Part shown: positions 17,837 through 30,066 of the stretch, piece by piece
Layout: each line of letters starts with the position of its first letter
Position numbering within the stretch: the stretch's first letter is position 1
From: Duganella sp. SG902
GTDB lineage: Bacteria; Pseudomonadota; Gammaproteobacteria; Burkholderiales; Burkholderiaceae_D
Assembly: GCF_013376005.1 (NCBI RefSeq)
Contig: NZ_JABMJK010000004.1
Coordinates: 310,001-374,000, forward strand
DNA: 64,000 nt
Direction: 5' to 3'
The notes under the pieces: model-generated
Database searches by the model: none
Seen by the model: the letters and a program-made list of their open reading frames with translations, nothing else
What the model was told of the DNA's origin: nothing
Position numbers and translations under genes: made by a program

Positions 17837-17885
17837 TTCTCCGGTTTCCCGGGGAATTTTCTTAACATTTGAAGAGGTTTCAAAT
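17837..17885 (+). promoter_or_regulatory. Structured leader of rplU: attenuator-like hairpin plus SD-in-loop hairpin
   Basis: The first hairpin has arms TTCTCCGG (17837-17844) and CCGGGGAA (17849-17856), one G-U pair, then TTTT, like a short intrinsic terminator. The second has arms ATTTGAA (17867-17873) and TTCAAAT (17879-17885) and holds the Shine-Dalgarno GAGG in its loop, just before the ATG. Autoregulation by L21 is an inference. Confidence 0.5.
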
Positions 17886-17886
17886 C

Positions 17887-18198
17887 ATGTACGCGGTCAT
17901 AAAAACCGGCGGCAAACAATACAAAGTTGCCGCAGGCGAAAAACTCAAAGTAGAACAGATACCGGCAGACATTGGTTCCGAAATCACCATTGACCAAGTC
18001 CTCGCCGTTGGCGCGGGCGACAGCATCAAGTTCGGTGCTCCGCTGGTTGAAGGTGCCAAGGTTCTGGTCACCGTTGTGTCCCACGGCCGTCACGAAAAAG
18101 TGACGATCTTCAAGATGCGTCGTCGTAAGCACTATCAGAAGCGTCAGGGTCACCGTCAGAACTACACCGAAATCCAAGTGGTATCGATCAACGCTTAA
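17887..18198 (+). CDS. rplU: 50S ribosomal protein L21
   Basis: This 103-residue ribosomal protein binds 23S rRNA near L20. It begins [18 protein letters not shown] and has the conserved tail [17 protein letters not shown] with the FTEIQV-type end. The length is standard. It is the first gene of the rplU-rpmA-obgE unit, 37 bp before rpmA. Confidence 0.98.
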   Translation: MYAVIKTGGKQYKVAAGEKLKVEQIPADIGSEITIDQVLAVGAGDSIKFGAPLVEGAKVLVTVVSHGRHEKVTIFKMRRRKHYQKRQGHRQNYTEIQVVSINA

Positions 18199-18235
18199 TC
18201 GCGTATCGACACTTTTTTAGTCAAGGAGCTTTAGC

Positions 18236-19707
<1,472 letters not shown>

Positions 19708-19872
19708 TACACCGCATCACCGGCATAATCTGTTATCAGCTGATTATGCCTTTCCCATTCGGCGCCGCTCCCGTATCACGGGGCCGGCGACTGTCCGCGG
19801 CAAAGCAGGGCAATCCGCCCGCCAAAATACAGCACCTTTTTCCTCGCTTGTTTTGAGAATGTCGTCGCACCC

Positions 19873-20991
19873 ATGAATTCCGTCATACAAAAAGCTACAC
19901 GCATCATCATCAAGGTCGGCTCGTCGCTGGTCACCAATGATGGACGCGGTCTCGATCACGCCGCCATCGCGCGCTGGGCCGCGCAGATCGCCGGCCTGCG
20001 CGCCTTGGGCAAGCAGGTTGTGCTGGTGTCCTCCGGCGCGATCGCCGAGGGCATGCTGCGCCTCGGCTTTGAGCGGCGCCCCACCGACATCCACGAATTG
20101 CAGGCCTGCGCCGCCGTCGGCCAGATGGGCCTCGCGCAGATTTACGAAACCAGCTTCCGCGCGCACCAACTGGGCACGGCGCAGGTGCTGCTCACGCACG
20201 CCGACCTGGCGGACCGCGAACGCTATCTGAACGCGCGCTCCACGCTGACCACCTTGCTGCGCCTGGGCGTGGTCCCGATCATCAACGAGAACGACACCGT
20301 GGTCACCGACGAGATCAAGTTCGGCGACAACGACACGCTGGGCGCTCTGGTCGCCAACCTGATCGAAGCCGACGCGCTGATCATCCTCACCGACCAGCAA
20401 GGCCTGTACAGCGCCGATCCGCGCAAGGATCCGTCGGCGGTGCTGATCCAGCATGGCCGCGCCGGCGATCCGGCGCTGGAGGCGATGGCCGGCGGCGCCG
20501 GCAGCAGCCTGGGTCGCGGCGGCATGCTGACCAAGATCCTGGCCGCCAAGCGCGCGGCCAAGTCGGGCGCGCACACGGTGATCGCGTATGGCCGCGAGAA
20601 CGAGGTGCTGGCGCGGCTGGCCGGCGGTGAAGCCATCGGCACCGAGCTGGCCGCGCAAACCGGCCACCTGACGGCGCGCAAGCAGTGGATGGCCGATCAC
20701 CTGCACACGGCAGGTCAAGTGGTGCTGGACGCGGGCGCGGTGCAGAAGCTGACCGGCGAAGGCAAGTCGCTGCTGCCGATCGGCGTGGTGGAAGTGAAGG
20801 GCGAGTTCGGACGCGGCGCGGTCATCACCTGCGTCAACGCGGACGGCGTGGTGGTGGCGCGCGGCCTGTCCAACTACACCAGCGCCGAAACGCGCCGCAT
20901 CATGCGCAAGCCGTCCAGCGAAATCGAATCCATCCTCGGCTTCGTCGAAGGCAAGGAACTGATTCACCGCGATAATCTGGTGCTGGTTTAA
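19873..20991 (+). CDS. proB: Glutamate 5-kinase
   Basis: This 372-residue enzyme catalyses the first step of proline synthesis, ATP-dependent phosphorylation of glutamate. The kinase domain (about 1-260) has [25 protein letters not shown] and the [12 protein letters not shown] site. The C-terminal PUA domain (about 280-365) has [16 protein letters not shown]. proA is not in the window. The end overlaps the convergent nth gene by 4 nt. Confidence 0.97.
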   Translation: MNSVIQKATRIIIKVGSSLVTNDGRGLDHAAIARWAAQIAGLRALGKQVVLVSSGAIAEGMLRLGFERRPTDIHELQACAAVGQMGLAQIYETSFRAHQLGTAQVLLTHADLADRERYLNARSTLTTLLRLGVVPIINENDTVVTDEIKFGDNDTLGALVANLIEADALIILTDQQGLYSADPRKDPSAVLIQHGRAGDPALEAMAGGAGSSLGRGGMLTKILAAKRAAKSGAHTVIAYGRENEVLARLAGGEAIGTELAAQTGHLTARKQWMADHLHTAGQVVLDAGAVQKLTGEGKSLLPIGVVEVKGEFGRGAVITCVNADGVVVARGLSNYTSAETRRIMRKPSSEIESILGFVEGKELIHRDNLVLV

Positions 20992-21635
20992 ACGCTGGTT
21001 GGCGCCGGGGTTTTGGCGCGGTAGTCGCACAGGTCGATTTGCATGCAGTTCCAGCATTCCGGCTTGCGCGCCTTGCAGGTGTAGCGGCCGTGCAGGATCA
21101 GCCAGTGGTGGGCGTCGTGCAGGAATTCCTTCGGCACGAATTTCAGCAGCTTCTGCTCGACGATGTCGACGTTCTTCCCCGGCGCCAGGCCGGTGCGGTT
21201 GGAGACGCGGAAGATGTGGGTGTCCACCGCCATCGTCGGCTGGCCGAACGCGGTGTTCAGCACCACGTTGGCGGTCTTGCGGCCCACGCCAGGCAGTTCT
21301 TCCAGCGATTCGCGGTCTTCCGGCACGATGCCGCCGTGCTTCTCCACCAGGATCCTGCAGGTGGCGATGACGTTCTTGGCCTTGGTCTTGTACAGGCCAA
21401 TGGTCTGGATGTAGGTCTTCAATTCCTCCTCACCCATGTCCAGTATCGCCTGCGGCGTGTTCGCCACCGGGTACAGCTTGCGCGTGGCCTTGTTCACGCC
21501 GACGTCGGTCGCTTGGGCCGACAGCAGCACGGCGATCAGCAGTTCAAACGGCGTGGTGTACTCAAGTTCGGTGACGGGTTTTGGATTGGCGGCGCGGAAG
21601 CGCACAAACATTTCGTAGCGTTTGGCTGCGTTCAT
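20988..21635 (-). CDS. nth: Endonuclease III (DNA glycosylase/AP lyase)
   Basis: This 215-residue base-excision repair enzyme acts on oxidised pyrimidines. The helix-hairpin-helix [12 protein letters not shown] with the catalytic lysine is near residue 120, and the catalytic Asp is in [11 protein letters not shown]. The 4Fe-4S cysteines lie at the C-terminus ([17 protein letters not shown], spacing C-x6-C-x2-C-x5-C). The ATG overlaps the rsxB stop as ATGA. The frame is open further upstream but codes only for out-of-frame rsxB there. Confidence 0.97.
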   Translation of the reverse strand: MNAAKRYEMFVRFRAANPKPVTELEYTTPFELLIAVLLSAQATDVGVNKATRKLYPVANTPQAILDMGEEELKTYIQTIGLYKTKAKNVIATCRILVEKHGGIVPEDRESLEELPGVGRKTANVVLNTAFGQPTMAVDTHIFRVSNRTGLAPGKNVDIVEQKLLKFVPKEFLHDAHHWLILHGRYTCKARKPECWNCMQIDLCDYRAKTPAPTSV

Positions 21636-22306
21636 TGACTCTCTTGTTCCTTTTTGATCCGCGCGCGTTCCATGGCGGCGGCGATGATGGCGCGTTTGCG
21701 TTCCTTCTCGGCCGCCGCGGCGTCGTCGGCCGGATCGAGCGCCTGCACGGCGGCCATCTTGGCCTCGGCCTTGGCGGCCAGGCGGGCGTCGTTCTCCTGC
21801 TTGTCGCGCTTGAGGCGCATGGCGCGGAAGTCGTGGCGCTCGCGCGCGGCGTCGGCGTCGGTCTGCGACCACGCGGCCCAGCCGGTGGTCTCGGTGACCG
21901 GGTACATGACGATGCAATCGACCGGGCAGGGCGCCACGCACAGGTCGCAGCCGGTGCACAGCGACGGCACCACGGTGTGCATCAACTTGGCGGCGCCGGC
22001 GATGGCGTCCACCGGGCACGCCTGGATGCACAGGGTGCAGCCGATGCACAGCGTTTCGTCGATGTAGGCCACGGCGCGCGGGCGTTCCAGCCCGTTCACG
22101 GGATTCAGCGGAATGACCTTGTGGCCGGTGACTGCCGACAGCCGCGCGATGCCCTCGGCGCCGCCTGGCGGGCACTGGTTGATCTCGGCCGCGCCGGCCG
22201 CTATCGCTTCCGCGTAGGGACGGCAGCCGTCATAGCCGCACTTGGTGCATTGCGTCTGCGGCAGCGCGTCTTCGATGCGGTCGGCGAGGGTAGGGTGGTC
22301 GGGCAC
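21632..22306 (-). CDS. rsxB: RnfB/RsxB-type ferredoxin, stand-alone
   Basis: This 224-residue iron-sulfur protein has an N-terminal 4Fe-4S domain ([16 protein letters not shown]) and two ferredoxin clusters ([16 protein letters not shown] and [16 protein letters not shown]), then an alanine- and lysine-rich helical tail. It lacks the membrane-anchoring N-terminal helix of full RnfB, and no other rnf/rsx genes are adjacent, so it is probably soluble. The start is GTG; no in-frame ATG is available. It is translationally coupled to nth, another Fe-S protein, and may serve its redox or cluster state. Confidence 0.88.
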   Translation of the reverse strand: MPDHPTLADRIEDALPQTQCTKCGYDGCRPYAEAIAAGAAEINQCPPGGAEGIARLSAVTGHKVIPLNPVNGLERPRAVAYIDETLCIGCTLCIQACPVDAIAGAAKLMHTVVPSLCTGCDLCVAPCPVDCIVMYPVTETTGWAAWSQTDADAARERHDFRAMRLKRDKQENDARLAAKAEAKMAAVQALDPADDAAAAEKERKRAIIAAAMERARIKKEQESQ

Positions 22307-22334
22307 GGCGAACGGATATCAGGCAAAAACGCCA

Positions 22335-24098
22335 TTATCCAATATCTGCGCGCGCCTTACGTAAAAACCTCACCCGGCGCACGGTTTGCCGTTCCAGCTC
22401 TTCCGCGTGCAGCCCCAGCGCGGGCTTCATCAAGTCGCGGTGGCTGACGATGCCGACCAGCCGGCGCGACCGCATGTCCGCCACCACCGGCAGCCGTCCG
22501 ACGTTGTGCACGGCCAGCCGCGTGGCCAGCGTGCGGCAGGTTTCATCGGCCAGCGCGACGATCGGCACGTTCACGCCAAACAGCTCGCCCACGCGCACCG
22601 CGTCCGGCTTGCTGGCGATGCCGTGGCGGTCCAGCATGCCGACCAGCGCGCCGTCGCGCACCACCGGATAGGCGCGGTGGCGCGGATGAGCGTGGAAGTG
22701 AGTGTGCACTACGTCGGCGATCAGCGCGTCGGCGTCAATGCTCTCGACGGCGCTGGTCATCACCTCGGCCACGCTGTGGCGCTCCATCGGGTCGATGCCG
22801 TACTCGCGGTAGATGTGGTGGCCGCGGCGCGCGATCTTCTCGGTCAGGATGGAGCGGTGCATGGTGATGACGGTGAAGGCGTAGGCCACGGTGGCGGTGG
22901 CCAGCACCGGCAGCAGGGCGTTGACGTCGTGCGTGAGTTCGAACGCGAACACCACCGCCATCACCGGCGCGCGCATCATGCCGCCCAGCGTGGCCGCCAT
23001 GAACACCAGCGGCCACACCGCCGGCTCGCCGCCCGGCAGATAGGGGCCGAGCAGCGCGCCCAGGCCCGCGCCCAGCATCAGCAAGGGCGCCAGCACGCCG
23101 CCCGAGGTGCCCGAGCCCAGCGCCAGCAGCCAGATCACGGCCTTGGCCACCAGCAGGCTGACGATGGCCGCCGCCGTCATGTGGTTGTTGAGCAGGTCGG
23201 CGATGACGTCGTAGCCCACGCCCAGCGCGCGCGGCTGGAAGTAGCCGCCGACGCCGACCGCCAGGCCGCCGATGGCGGGCCACCACATCCAGTGCAGCGG
23301 CAGCTTGTGGAACGCGTCCTCCACCCGGTACAGGGAGGTCGACAGCAGCCACGCCAGCGCGCCGCACAGCAGGCCGGCGATCAGGCAGGATAGCAGCGCC
23401 GACGGCGGCAGCACGGCGGTGTGCAGCGGGAACAGCGGCCCGCTTTCGATCAGCAGCGGACGCAGGAAGCCGGCCACCGCGCACGCCACCGCCACCGGCG
23501 CCAGGCTGCGCGGCCGCAGCTCGAACAGCAGCAGCTCGACCGCCAACAGCACGGCCGCGATCGGCGTGCCGAACACGGCGGTCATGCCGGCCACCGCGCC
23601 GGCCACCAGCAGCGCCTTGCGCTCGGCCGCGCTCAGGTGGAAGTGCTGGGCGATCAGCGAGCCGACCGCGCCGCCGGTCATGATGATCGGGCCCTCGGCG
23701 CCAAACGGCCCGCCGCTGCCGATGGCGATGCCGGACGCCAGCGGCTTGAGCACCGCCACCTTGGGCGACATGGTGGATTTCTTGAACAGGATGGCCTCGA
23801 TCGCTTCCGGGATGCCGTGGCCGCGGATCGCCTCCGAGCCGTAGCGGGCGATCAGGCCGATGATCAGGCCGCCGATCACCGGCACCGCGATCACCCACGC
23901 GCCCAGCGTGTGGGTGGCCGGCGAGGTGAACGCGGTGGAGAATTTCTGGAAGAAGAACAGGTTGGTGAAGAAGCGGATCGCGTGCAGCAGCAGGTCGGCG
24001 GTGACGTTGCTGAGCGCGCCCACCACGGCGGCGATGCTGGCGATCAGCAGGAGCCTGGCTTGGCCGTCGAAATCGCGGCGGCTATCGTATTTATTCAT
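22335..24098 (-). CDS. CLC-type chloride channel/antiporter with C-terminal CBS pair
   Basis: This 587-residue inner-membrane protein has about ten hydrophobic segments. The anion path motifs are GSGGPFGAEGPIIM, which keeps the gating glutamate, and GSGTSGGVLAPLLM. Residues about 440-575 form two CBS domains (SVAEVMTSAVESIDADA and RRLVGIVSHRDLMKP) that normally bind adenine nucleotides. It either exchanges chloride for protons or conducts chloride; sequence alone does not decide. It overlaps the upstream MarR gene by 8 nt and is probably under its control. Confidence 0.92.
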   Translation of the reverse strand: MNKYDSRRDFDGQARLLLIASIAAVVGALSNVTADLLLHAIRFFTNLFFFQKFSTAFTSPATHTLGAWVIAVPVIGGLIIGLIARYGSEAIRGHGIPEAIEAILFKKSTMSPKVAVLKPLASGIAIGSGGPFGAEGPIIMTGGAVGSLIAQHFHLSAAERKALLVAGAVAGMTAVFGTPIAAVLLAVELLLFELRPRSLAPVAVACAVAGFLRPLLIESGPLFPLHTAVLPPSALLSCLIAGLLCGALAWLLSTSLYRVEDAFHKLPLHWMWWPAIGGLAVGVGGYFQPRALGVGYDVIADLLNNHMTAAAIVSLLVAKAVIWLLALGSGTSGGVLAPLLMLGAGLGALLGPYLPGGEPAVWPLVFMAATLGGMMRAPVMAVVFAFELTHDVNALLPVLATATVAYAFTVITMHRSILTEKIARRGHHIYREYGIDPMERHSVAEVMTSAVESIDADALIADVVHTHFHAHPRHRAYPVVRDGALVGMLDRHGIASKPDAVRVGELFGVNVPIVALADETCRTLATRLAVHNVGRLPVVADMRSRRLVGIVSHRDLMKPALGLHAEELERQTVRRVRFLRKARADIG

Positions 24099-24501
24099 GA
24101 CGGATGCGGGGAATGGTAAAGATGCCTTCCAGCGACAGCAGCTCGACGCGGTGCTGTTCCGCCAGTTGGGCCAGGATGGTCTCGCCTTTGCGCAGCAGGT
24201 GCACCTCCACGCGGCGGCGGTCGATGGCGCTGTTGCGGCGCTCGACCAATCCCATCGCCTCGCAGCGCGTGATCAGCGCCACCGTGCCATGGTGCTTGGC
24301 TTGCAGGCGCTCGGCCAGCTCGCTCACCGTGGCCCAGTCGCGCTCCGGATAGCCCTTGATGTGCAGCAGCAGCAGGTATTGCAGCGGGGTGATGCCTTGC
24401 GCTTGCACCACGTCTTCGGAAAAGCGTTCGAAGCGGCGCATCTGGTAGCGGAACTCGGACAGCGCGGCGAAATCCGATTTGCTGAGGGTGGAAGAGGTCA
24501 T
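24091..24501 (-). CDS. MarR-family transcriptional regulator
   Basis: This 136-residue winged-helix regulator has a recognition region WATVSELAERLQAKHHGTVALITRCEAMGLVERR and a beta-wing DRRRVEVHLLRKGE. The start at ATG 24501 is preferred over an upstream codon that adds MIYFG. It is the first gene of a two-gene unit with the CLC gene. Autorepression and control of the channel are inferred from position. Confidence 0.88.
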   Translation of the reverse strand: MTSSTLSKSDFAALSEFRYQMRRFERFSEDVVQAQGITPLQYLLLLHIKGYPERDWATVSELAERLQAKHHGTVALITRCEAMGLVERRNSAIDRRRVEVHLLRKGETILAQLAEQHRVELLSLEGIFTIPRIRHE

Positions 24502-24606
24502 GCCGAAATATATCACAACATGATGTATCCGCGCACGATTGAAACTTCGGTTGATTATTGCTGAGCATTATTTATGCTGAGCTTTCACCGTTAAAAAGGA
24601 GGCATC

Positions 24607-25294
24607 ATGAAGGTTTTGACATCTTTAGTCCTGGTGTGCGGCATGGGGGCGGCGCAGGCGGCCAATTACGTGACGCTGAGCGGCGCCAACGTCGATTTCT
24701 TTGTCGATGCGGATTATTTCGACGTGTCCGGGGCCACCGTCACCGGCAACGCCATCAGCTTCGCCTTCACGGCGCCGGAGTACACGCTGAACGTGGCCGG
24801 CAACCTGCCGGGCGGGCGCAGCGAGGGCACCCTGTTCAGCGACCGCGGCAAGTTGTTGTACGTGGTGGCGCACGACGGCTACAGCGTGCTGCCGCGCTTC
24901 AGGGCCAACGCCGACGCCTGGTACGACTCGACCGCCGAGACCGGGCGCGCCACCGCCAGCATCAACACCTATGCCTTCCGCAGCACCTACAGCAACGGCG
25001 AATTCAGCAGTTCGCCGGATTCCAATGGCTTCCAGTTCTTGCAGCTGAACCGGACCGGAATCGCCGACGGCGAGGCGCAGGCGTTCAGCGGCTACGGCGA
25101 TGGTTATCGCGTGCCGGTGGGGGCGTTGGGGCTGGATTTGAACCTGTCGGCGCAGGTGGTGCAGGAGGGGGTGTCCAGCACCACGCTGTCGATCCGCCAG
25201 CTGGGCTACAGCTTCACGGTGGCGGCGGTGCCGGAACCCGAGGCGTGGCTGATGGTGCTGGCCGGCCTCGGGGTGATGGGCTGGGCCTTGCGGC

Positions 25295-25311
<17 letters not shown>
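24607..25311 (+). CDS. PEP-CTERM sorted exported protein of unknown function
   Basis: This 234-residue protein has a signal peptide (about 1-19, AAQAA). The body is beta-rich and unrecognised (about 20-205). The C-terminal sorting tail is VPEPEAWLMVLAGLGVMGWA followed by basic residues RLNR, the exosortase target form. AAAAGGAGG precedes the start. The tail predicts cleavage and anchoring by an exosortase that is not in the window. The 3' end overlaps phaZ by 17 nt. Confidence 0.85.
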
Positions 25312-26530
<1,219 letters not shown>

Positions 26531-26700
26531 AAGGCAGTCCCGAGTGGTGAGCGTGGTGCGATGCACCAATAGCTGACATCATAAGCCAATTTAAAAGCGC
26601 TGTGTTCGTAACGTAAAGCATTTGCTCGTTCTTGTCAGCAAGGCTACGTGGAATCCACAGGCAATCTTGCAAGAAAGGATAATACCGCTTCGGGAATAAA

Positions 26701-26724
26701 AAAAGCAGCCGGACGGCTGCTTTT
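26701..26724 (-). terminator. Intrinsic terminator of fnr
   Basis: Eleven-bp arms AAAAGCAGCCG and CGGCTGCTTTT surround a 2-nt gap, followed by T-rich sequence on the minus strand. It lies 26 nt after the fnr stop. A run of A on the other side could also serve a plus-strand transcript. Confidence 0.85.
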
Positions 26725-26750
26725 GTGTAGGACAGTTGCCCGTCGTGTAC

Positions 26751-27818
26751 TCAATCGAACACAGGGGTCTCCACGCCCAGCACCTTGTGCAGCTTCGGCG
26801 AGGTGGTGGTGTACTGCATGTGGATCTTCTTGTCCGGGAAGATGTACGGCGCGGCGCCGAAGGCGGCCAGCGCGGCCTCGTGGAAGCCCGACAGGATCAG
26901 CTTTTTCTTGCCCGGGTAGGTGTTGATGTCGCCCACGGCGAAGATGCCCGGCACGTTGGTCTCGAACTTTTCGGTGTTCTGCACCTTCAGCTGGCGGCGC
27001 TCGATGTCCAGGCCCCACTCGGCGATCGGGCCCAGCTTCGGCGACAGGCCGTAGAACACCAGCAGCATGTCCAGCGGCACGCGGCGGGTCACGCCGTCGG
27101 CGGCGGTCACCTTCAGGTGCTCCAGCTTGCCGTCGGCCGAGGTCTCGAAGCCGGTGGCGGTGCCGATCAGCAGCTGCATCTCGTAGTCGTCGCACAGCGC
27201 CTTCATCTTGGCCACCGAGGCCGGCGCGGCGCGGAAGTCCTCGCGACGGTGCAGCAGCACCACCGACTCGGCCTTGCCGACGAAGTTCAGCGCCCAGTCC
27301 AGCGCGGAGTCGCCGCCGCCGCAGATGACCAGGTTCTTGCCTTCGAAGATGGCGGGGTCCTTGACCTTGTAGTGCAGCTGGGTGCCCTCGAACACCTCGA
27401 TGCCGTCCACCTTCAGGGTGCGGGCCTGGAACGAGCCGACGCCGGCGGCGATGAAGATGGTCTTGGTCAGGAACTTGGTGCCCAGCGTGGTCTCGACGTC
27501 GAAGCGGCCGTCGTCGCGGCGCTCGACCTTGGTCACTTCCTGGCCCAGGTGGAAGGTCGGCTCGAACGGCTCGATCTGCTTGAGCAGGTTGTCGGTCAGT
27601 TCCTGGCCGGTGCACGACGGCACGGCCGGGATGTCGTAGATCGGCTTGTCGGGATACAGTTCCACGCACTGTCCACCCACCGCGTTCAGCGAATCGATCA
27701 CGTGGGCTTTGATTTCCAGCAGGCCGAGTTCGAAGACCTGGAACAGGCCGACCGGGCCGGCGCCGATGATGACGGCATCCGCTTCGATGACGCCGGTAGG
27801 GGTGACAGTGGTATTCAT
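26751..27818 (-). CDS. Ferredoxin/flavodoxin--NADP reductase (thioredoxin-reductase-like type)
   Basis: This 355-residue flavoprotein has FAD-binding [17 protein letters not shown] (residues about 17-33) and NADPH-binding [13 protein letters not shown] (about 160-172). The second FAD motif is [20 protein letters not shown]. It lacks the CxxC of thioredoxin reductase, which points to the TrxR-like FNR group. It moves electrons between NADPH and ferredoxin. The fdxA gene 94 bp upstream on the same strand is the natural partner. Confidence 0.93.
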   Translation of the reverse strand: MNTTVTPTGVIEADAVIIGAGPVGLFQVFELGLLEIKAHVIDSLNAVGGQCVELYPDKPIYDIPAVPSCTGQELTDNLLKQIEPFEPTFHLGQEVTKVERRDDGRFDVETTLGTKFLTKTIFIAAGVGSFQARTLKVDGIEVFEGTQLHYKVKDPAIFEGKNLVICGGGDSALDWALNFVGKAESVVLLHRREDFRAAPASVAKMKALCDDYEMQLLIGTATGFETSADGKLEHLKVTAADGVTRRVPLDMLLVFYGLSPKLGPIAEWGLDIERRQLKVQNTEKFETNVPGIFAVGDINTYPGKKKLILSGFHEAALAAFGAAPYIFPDKKIHMQYTTTSPKLHKVLGVETPVFD

Positions 27819-27912
27819 GCTTAGTTTCCTGTGTATTCAATAATGGTGAGGCCGCGCGATGCCAGCGCGCGCGGGGCGGCGCGGCGGCTGCGGCCTGGCC
27901 AGACGTGGCGTC

Positions 27913-28236
27913 TTAGCGGACCAGCAGGTGCAGCTTTTCCTTGACGTCCTTGAACTGTTCCGCTTCACCCAGCGCAGGGATAGTCTTGGTGATCGAAGGC
28001 CATTTGCGGGCCAGCTCGACGTTGAGCTTGATGAATTGTTGTTGATCGCCTGGGACATCCTCTTCGGCGTAGATCGCGTTGACCGGGCACTCGGCCACGC
28101 ACACGGCGCAGTCGATGCACTCGTCCGGATCGATGGCGAGGAAGTTCGGGCCTTGGCGGAAACAATCTACCGGGCAAACATCGACGCAGTCCGTGTAACG
28201 GCAGGCGATGCAAGATTCGGTGACAACGTGGGTCAT
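27913..28236 (-). CDS. fdxA: 7Fe-8S ferredoxin FdxA
   Basis: This 107-residue ferredoxin has one 3Fe-4S and one 4Fe-4S centre. The cysteine pattern [18 protein letters not shown] and [17 protein letters not shown] is that of the Azotobacter FdI/FdxA group, including the longer C-terminal helix. It probably exchanges electrons with the reductase gene immediately downstream. Confidence 0.96.
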   Translation of the reverse strand: MTHVVTESCIACRYTDCVDVCPVDCFRQGPNFLAIDPDECIDCAVCVAECPVNAIYAEEDVPGDQQQFIKLNVELARKWPSITKTIPALGEAEQFKDVKEKLHLLVR

Positions 28237-28345
28237 AACAGTCCTATCAATGTTGGTGTGCAGCGGCGTCGGCGGCGGGGAAGTGCCTGGCTAACCTCGG
28301 CAAAGCACTGTATTTTAAGGTAATTCGCTCTTTCTCACAAATTGC

Positions 28346-28368
28346 GCTTATATACAATACATATAAGC
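28346..28368. promoter_or_regulatory. 8-bp AT-rich dyad upstream of fdxA and the PHA-type gene
   Basis: GCTTATAT and ATATAAGC surround a 7-nt centre in the 220-bp divergent region. This is a typical regulator operator, though the protein is unknown. It is about 110 bp upstream of fdxA and 90 bp upstream of the small gene. Confidence 0.4.
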
Positions 28369-28456
28369 AAATTCATTCGAGCCCCGCACAGACTGGCGTC
28401 GCGGGGGCGCAACTGGCATCATTGCGCCTTTGTTTATTCAGAGCAGGGGGATCCGC

Positions 28457-28735
28457 ATGGCGGACATCAACATCGTCCAGGCCCACGGCCTGGCGCCGGA
28501 GCAGGCCCGCGCGGCCGCCCAACAAGTGGCCGACAAGCTGGCCGAACAATTCGAACTGGCCTGCCGCTGGGATGGCGACGTGCTGCGCTTCGAGCGCAGC
28601 GGCGTCAACGGCGCGCTGACCCTGCTGCCCAACCAGGCGCAGCTGCGGATCGCGCTGGGCTTCCCGATGAGCATGATGGCGGCCATGGTGGAGGCCAAGG
28701 TCAGCGAGAAGATGCGCAAGGTGTTTGTTGCTTAA
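28457..28735 (+). CDS. Polyhydroxyalkanoic acid system family protein (PHA granule/regulatory type)
   Basis: This 92-residue protein matches in length and pattern the family of small proteins often found beside PHA genes: HGLAPEQARAAAQQVADKLAE, CRWDGDVLRFERSGVNGAL and a hydrophobic methionine-rich helix FPMSMMAAMVEAKVSEKM. The molecular role is not established. AGGGGG precedes the ATG. phaZ lies 2 kb away on the other strand and no phaC is in the window. Confidence 0.75.
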   Translation: MADINIVQAHGLAPEQARAAAQQVADKLAEQFELACRWDGDVLRFERSGVNGALTLLPNQAQLRIALGFPMSMMAAMVEAKVSEKMRKVFVA

Positions 28736-28850
28736 AATTAATAATAGTTGTTATTAGAAAAATTCAATTGCAATAAGGAATGGCCTCGGTATAATGGCCG
28801 GCTATCGATGCATTTTTTCTAATCACGTTTTGACTATTAAGGACACGCCC

Positions 28851-29630
28851 ATGCGCGCCATGCTTGCCATCTCCGCCGTTGCCGCCGCCGCCATCGCCGC
28901 CCCGGCCTCCGCCGCGGTGATCGACCTGACCACGCTGAACCGTGCCGGCAGCGCGCAGATCGTCGATGGCCAGCTGCAGCTGACGCAGGCGACCGACGTG
29001 TCGCATCCCTCGGGCGTGGCCGGCGCCGGTTGGCTGACGCAGGCGATCTCGACCAGCCAGTCGTTCAGCACCACCTTCTCGTTCTCGCTCAAGGGCAATG
29101 ACAGCGGCAAGATGGCGGACGGCATCGCGCTGGCGTTCCAGAACATCGGCAGCGCGGCCCTGGGCGTGGGCGGCGGCGATGTCGGCTACTGGAATCTGGG
29201 CGGCAAGGGAGCCACGGCGGTCGGTTCGGTGATCCTGTCGTGGAACCGGAATGACTATGGCCTCAGCACCAACGGCGTGGTGCAGGGTTTGAAGGACGCG
29301 CCGTTCAGCCTGGGCGCCTCGAACGATGTGAGCGGCACCCAGACCGTCAGCTACAACGCCACGACCCATGAGCTGACCATGACCGGCACCTTCCTCGACA
29401 ACAGCACCCACACCTCGTACGCGGTCAGCGATGCCAAGGTTGTCAACCTGAGCGACAAGTTCGGCGGCACCATGTACGTCGGCTTCACCGGCGGCACCGG
29501 CGGCACCGACGCCGACCAGCGCATCACATCGTTCAGCCTGATCAGCGCGGTCCCGGAACCGGAGACCTACGCCATGCTGCTTGCGGGCCTGGGTCTGGTT
29601 GGTTTCGCCTCCCGCCGCAAGGCAAAATGA
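28851..29630 (+). CDS. PEP-CTERM exported protein with L-type lectin-like domain
   Basis: This 259-residue protein has a signal peptide (about 1-22, PASAA). A beta-sandwich resembling legume/L-type lectin modules follows (about 23-225: FSTTFSFSLKG, DGIALAFQNIG, TMYVGFTGGTGG). It ends in the sorting tail VPEPETYAMLLAGLGLVGFASRRK. It would be exported, cleaved by an exosortase and displayed or released, perhaps binding polysaccharide. Sugar binding is inferred from fold only. A terminator follows directly. Confidence 0.83.
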   Translation: MRAMLAISAVAAAAIAAPASAAVIDLTTLNRAGSAQIVDGQLQLTQATDVSHPSGVAGAGWLTQAISTSQSFSTTFSFSLKGNDSGKMADGIALAFQNIGSAALGVGGGDVGYWNLGGKGATAVGSVILSWNRNDYGLSTNGVVQGLKDAPFSLGASNDVSGTQTVSYNATTHELTMTGTFLDNSTHTSYAVSDAKVVNLSDKFGGTMYVGFTGGTGGTDADQRITSFSLISAVPEPETYAMLLAGLGLVGFASRRKAK

Positions 29631-29632
29631 AC

Positions 29633-29657
29633 AAAGGCCCGCGAGGGCCTTTTTTTA
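29633..29657 (+). terminator. Intrinsic terminator after the lectin-like gene
   Basis: Arms AAAGGCCC (29633-29640) and GGGCCTTT (29645-29652) enclose GCGA, followed by a run of T. It ends the plus-strand gene and abuts the stop of the convergent acyl-CoA-binding protein gene. Confidence 0.85.
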
Positions 29658-29909
29658 TCACTTCAATTCTTCGATCAGGTCGATGTACAGCTGCTTGGCC
29701 TCGTCCTGGCTCTTGCCTTTCAGCTCGGCCCACGCGTCGTACTTGGCGCGGCCGACGAAGTCGGTCATGCCCGGACGCTCGCCGCTGACGTCGCCGCTGG
29801 AGGCCTGCTTGAACAGCGCGTAGATCTTCAGCAGGGTCATGTTGTCCGGACGTTCCGGCAGGTTCTTCGAGTCCGCCTGCGCCTGGTCAAACTGTTCTTG
29901 CAAACTCAT
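29658..29909 (-). CDS. Acyl-CoA-binding protein (ACBP)
   Basis: This 83-residue cytosolic four-helix protein binds long-chain acyl-CoA thioesters. The conserved stretch LLKIYALFKQASSGDVSGERPGM is followed by KYDAWAELKGKSQDEAKQLYIDLIEEL, which holds the usual Tyr, Lys and Trp contacts. The length is that of the family. ACBP is patchy in bacteria but common in this group. GGAGAG precedes the start. Confidence 0.93.
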   Translation of the reverse strand: MSLQEQFDQAQADSKNLPERPDNMTLLKIYALFKQASSGDVSGERPGMTDFVGRAKYDAWAELKGKSQDEAKQLYIDLIEELK

Positions 29910-29982
29910 ACCGCTCTCCTTGTTCTGTGATGGGGACGCGCCATCATAACCGTAGCGCGCTAGAGGGCGGGCTCCAAAACAA

Positions 29983-30024
29983 AACGGCGGCCATGCCGGG
30001 TGTGAACCCGCATGTGCCGCCGTC
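29983..30024 (-). terminator. Probable terminator of the HU gene
   Basis: An imperfect long hairpin (ACGGCGGCCATGCCGGGT against ACCCGCATGTGCCGCCGT) has T-rich sequence (GTTTTGTTTT) on its minus-strand 3' side. A second small stem GTGCCC-TCGC-GGGCAC lies at about 30030-30045. Both lie between HU and the ACBP gene. Confidence 0.6.
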
Positions 30025-30066
30025 TCCCGGTGCCCTCGCGGGCACGCGGTTAAAACACCGGAAGAA

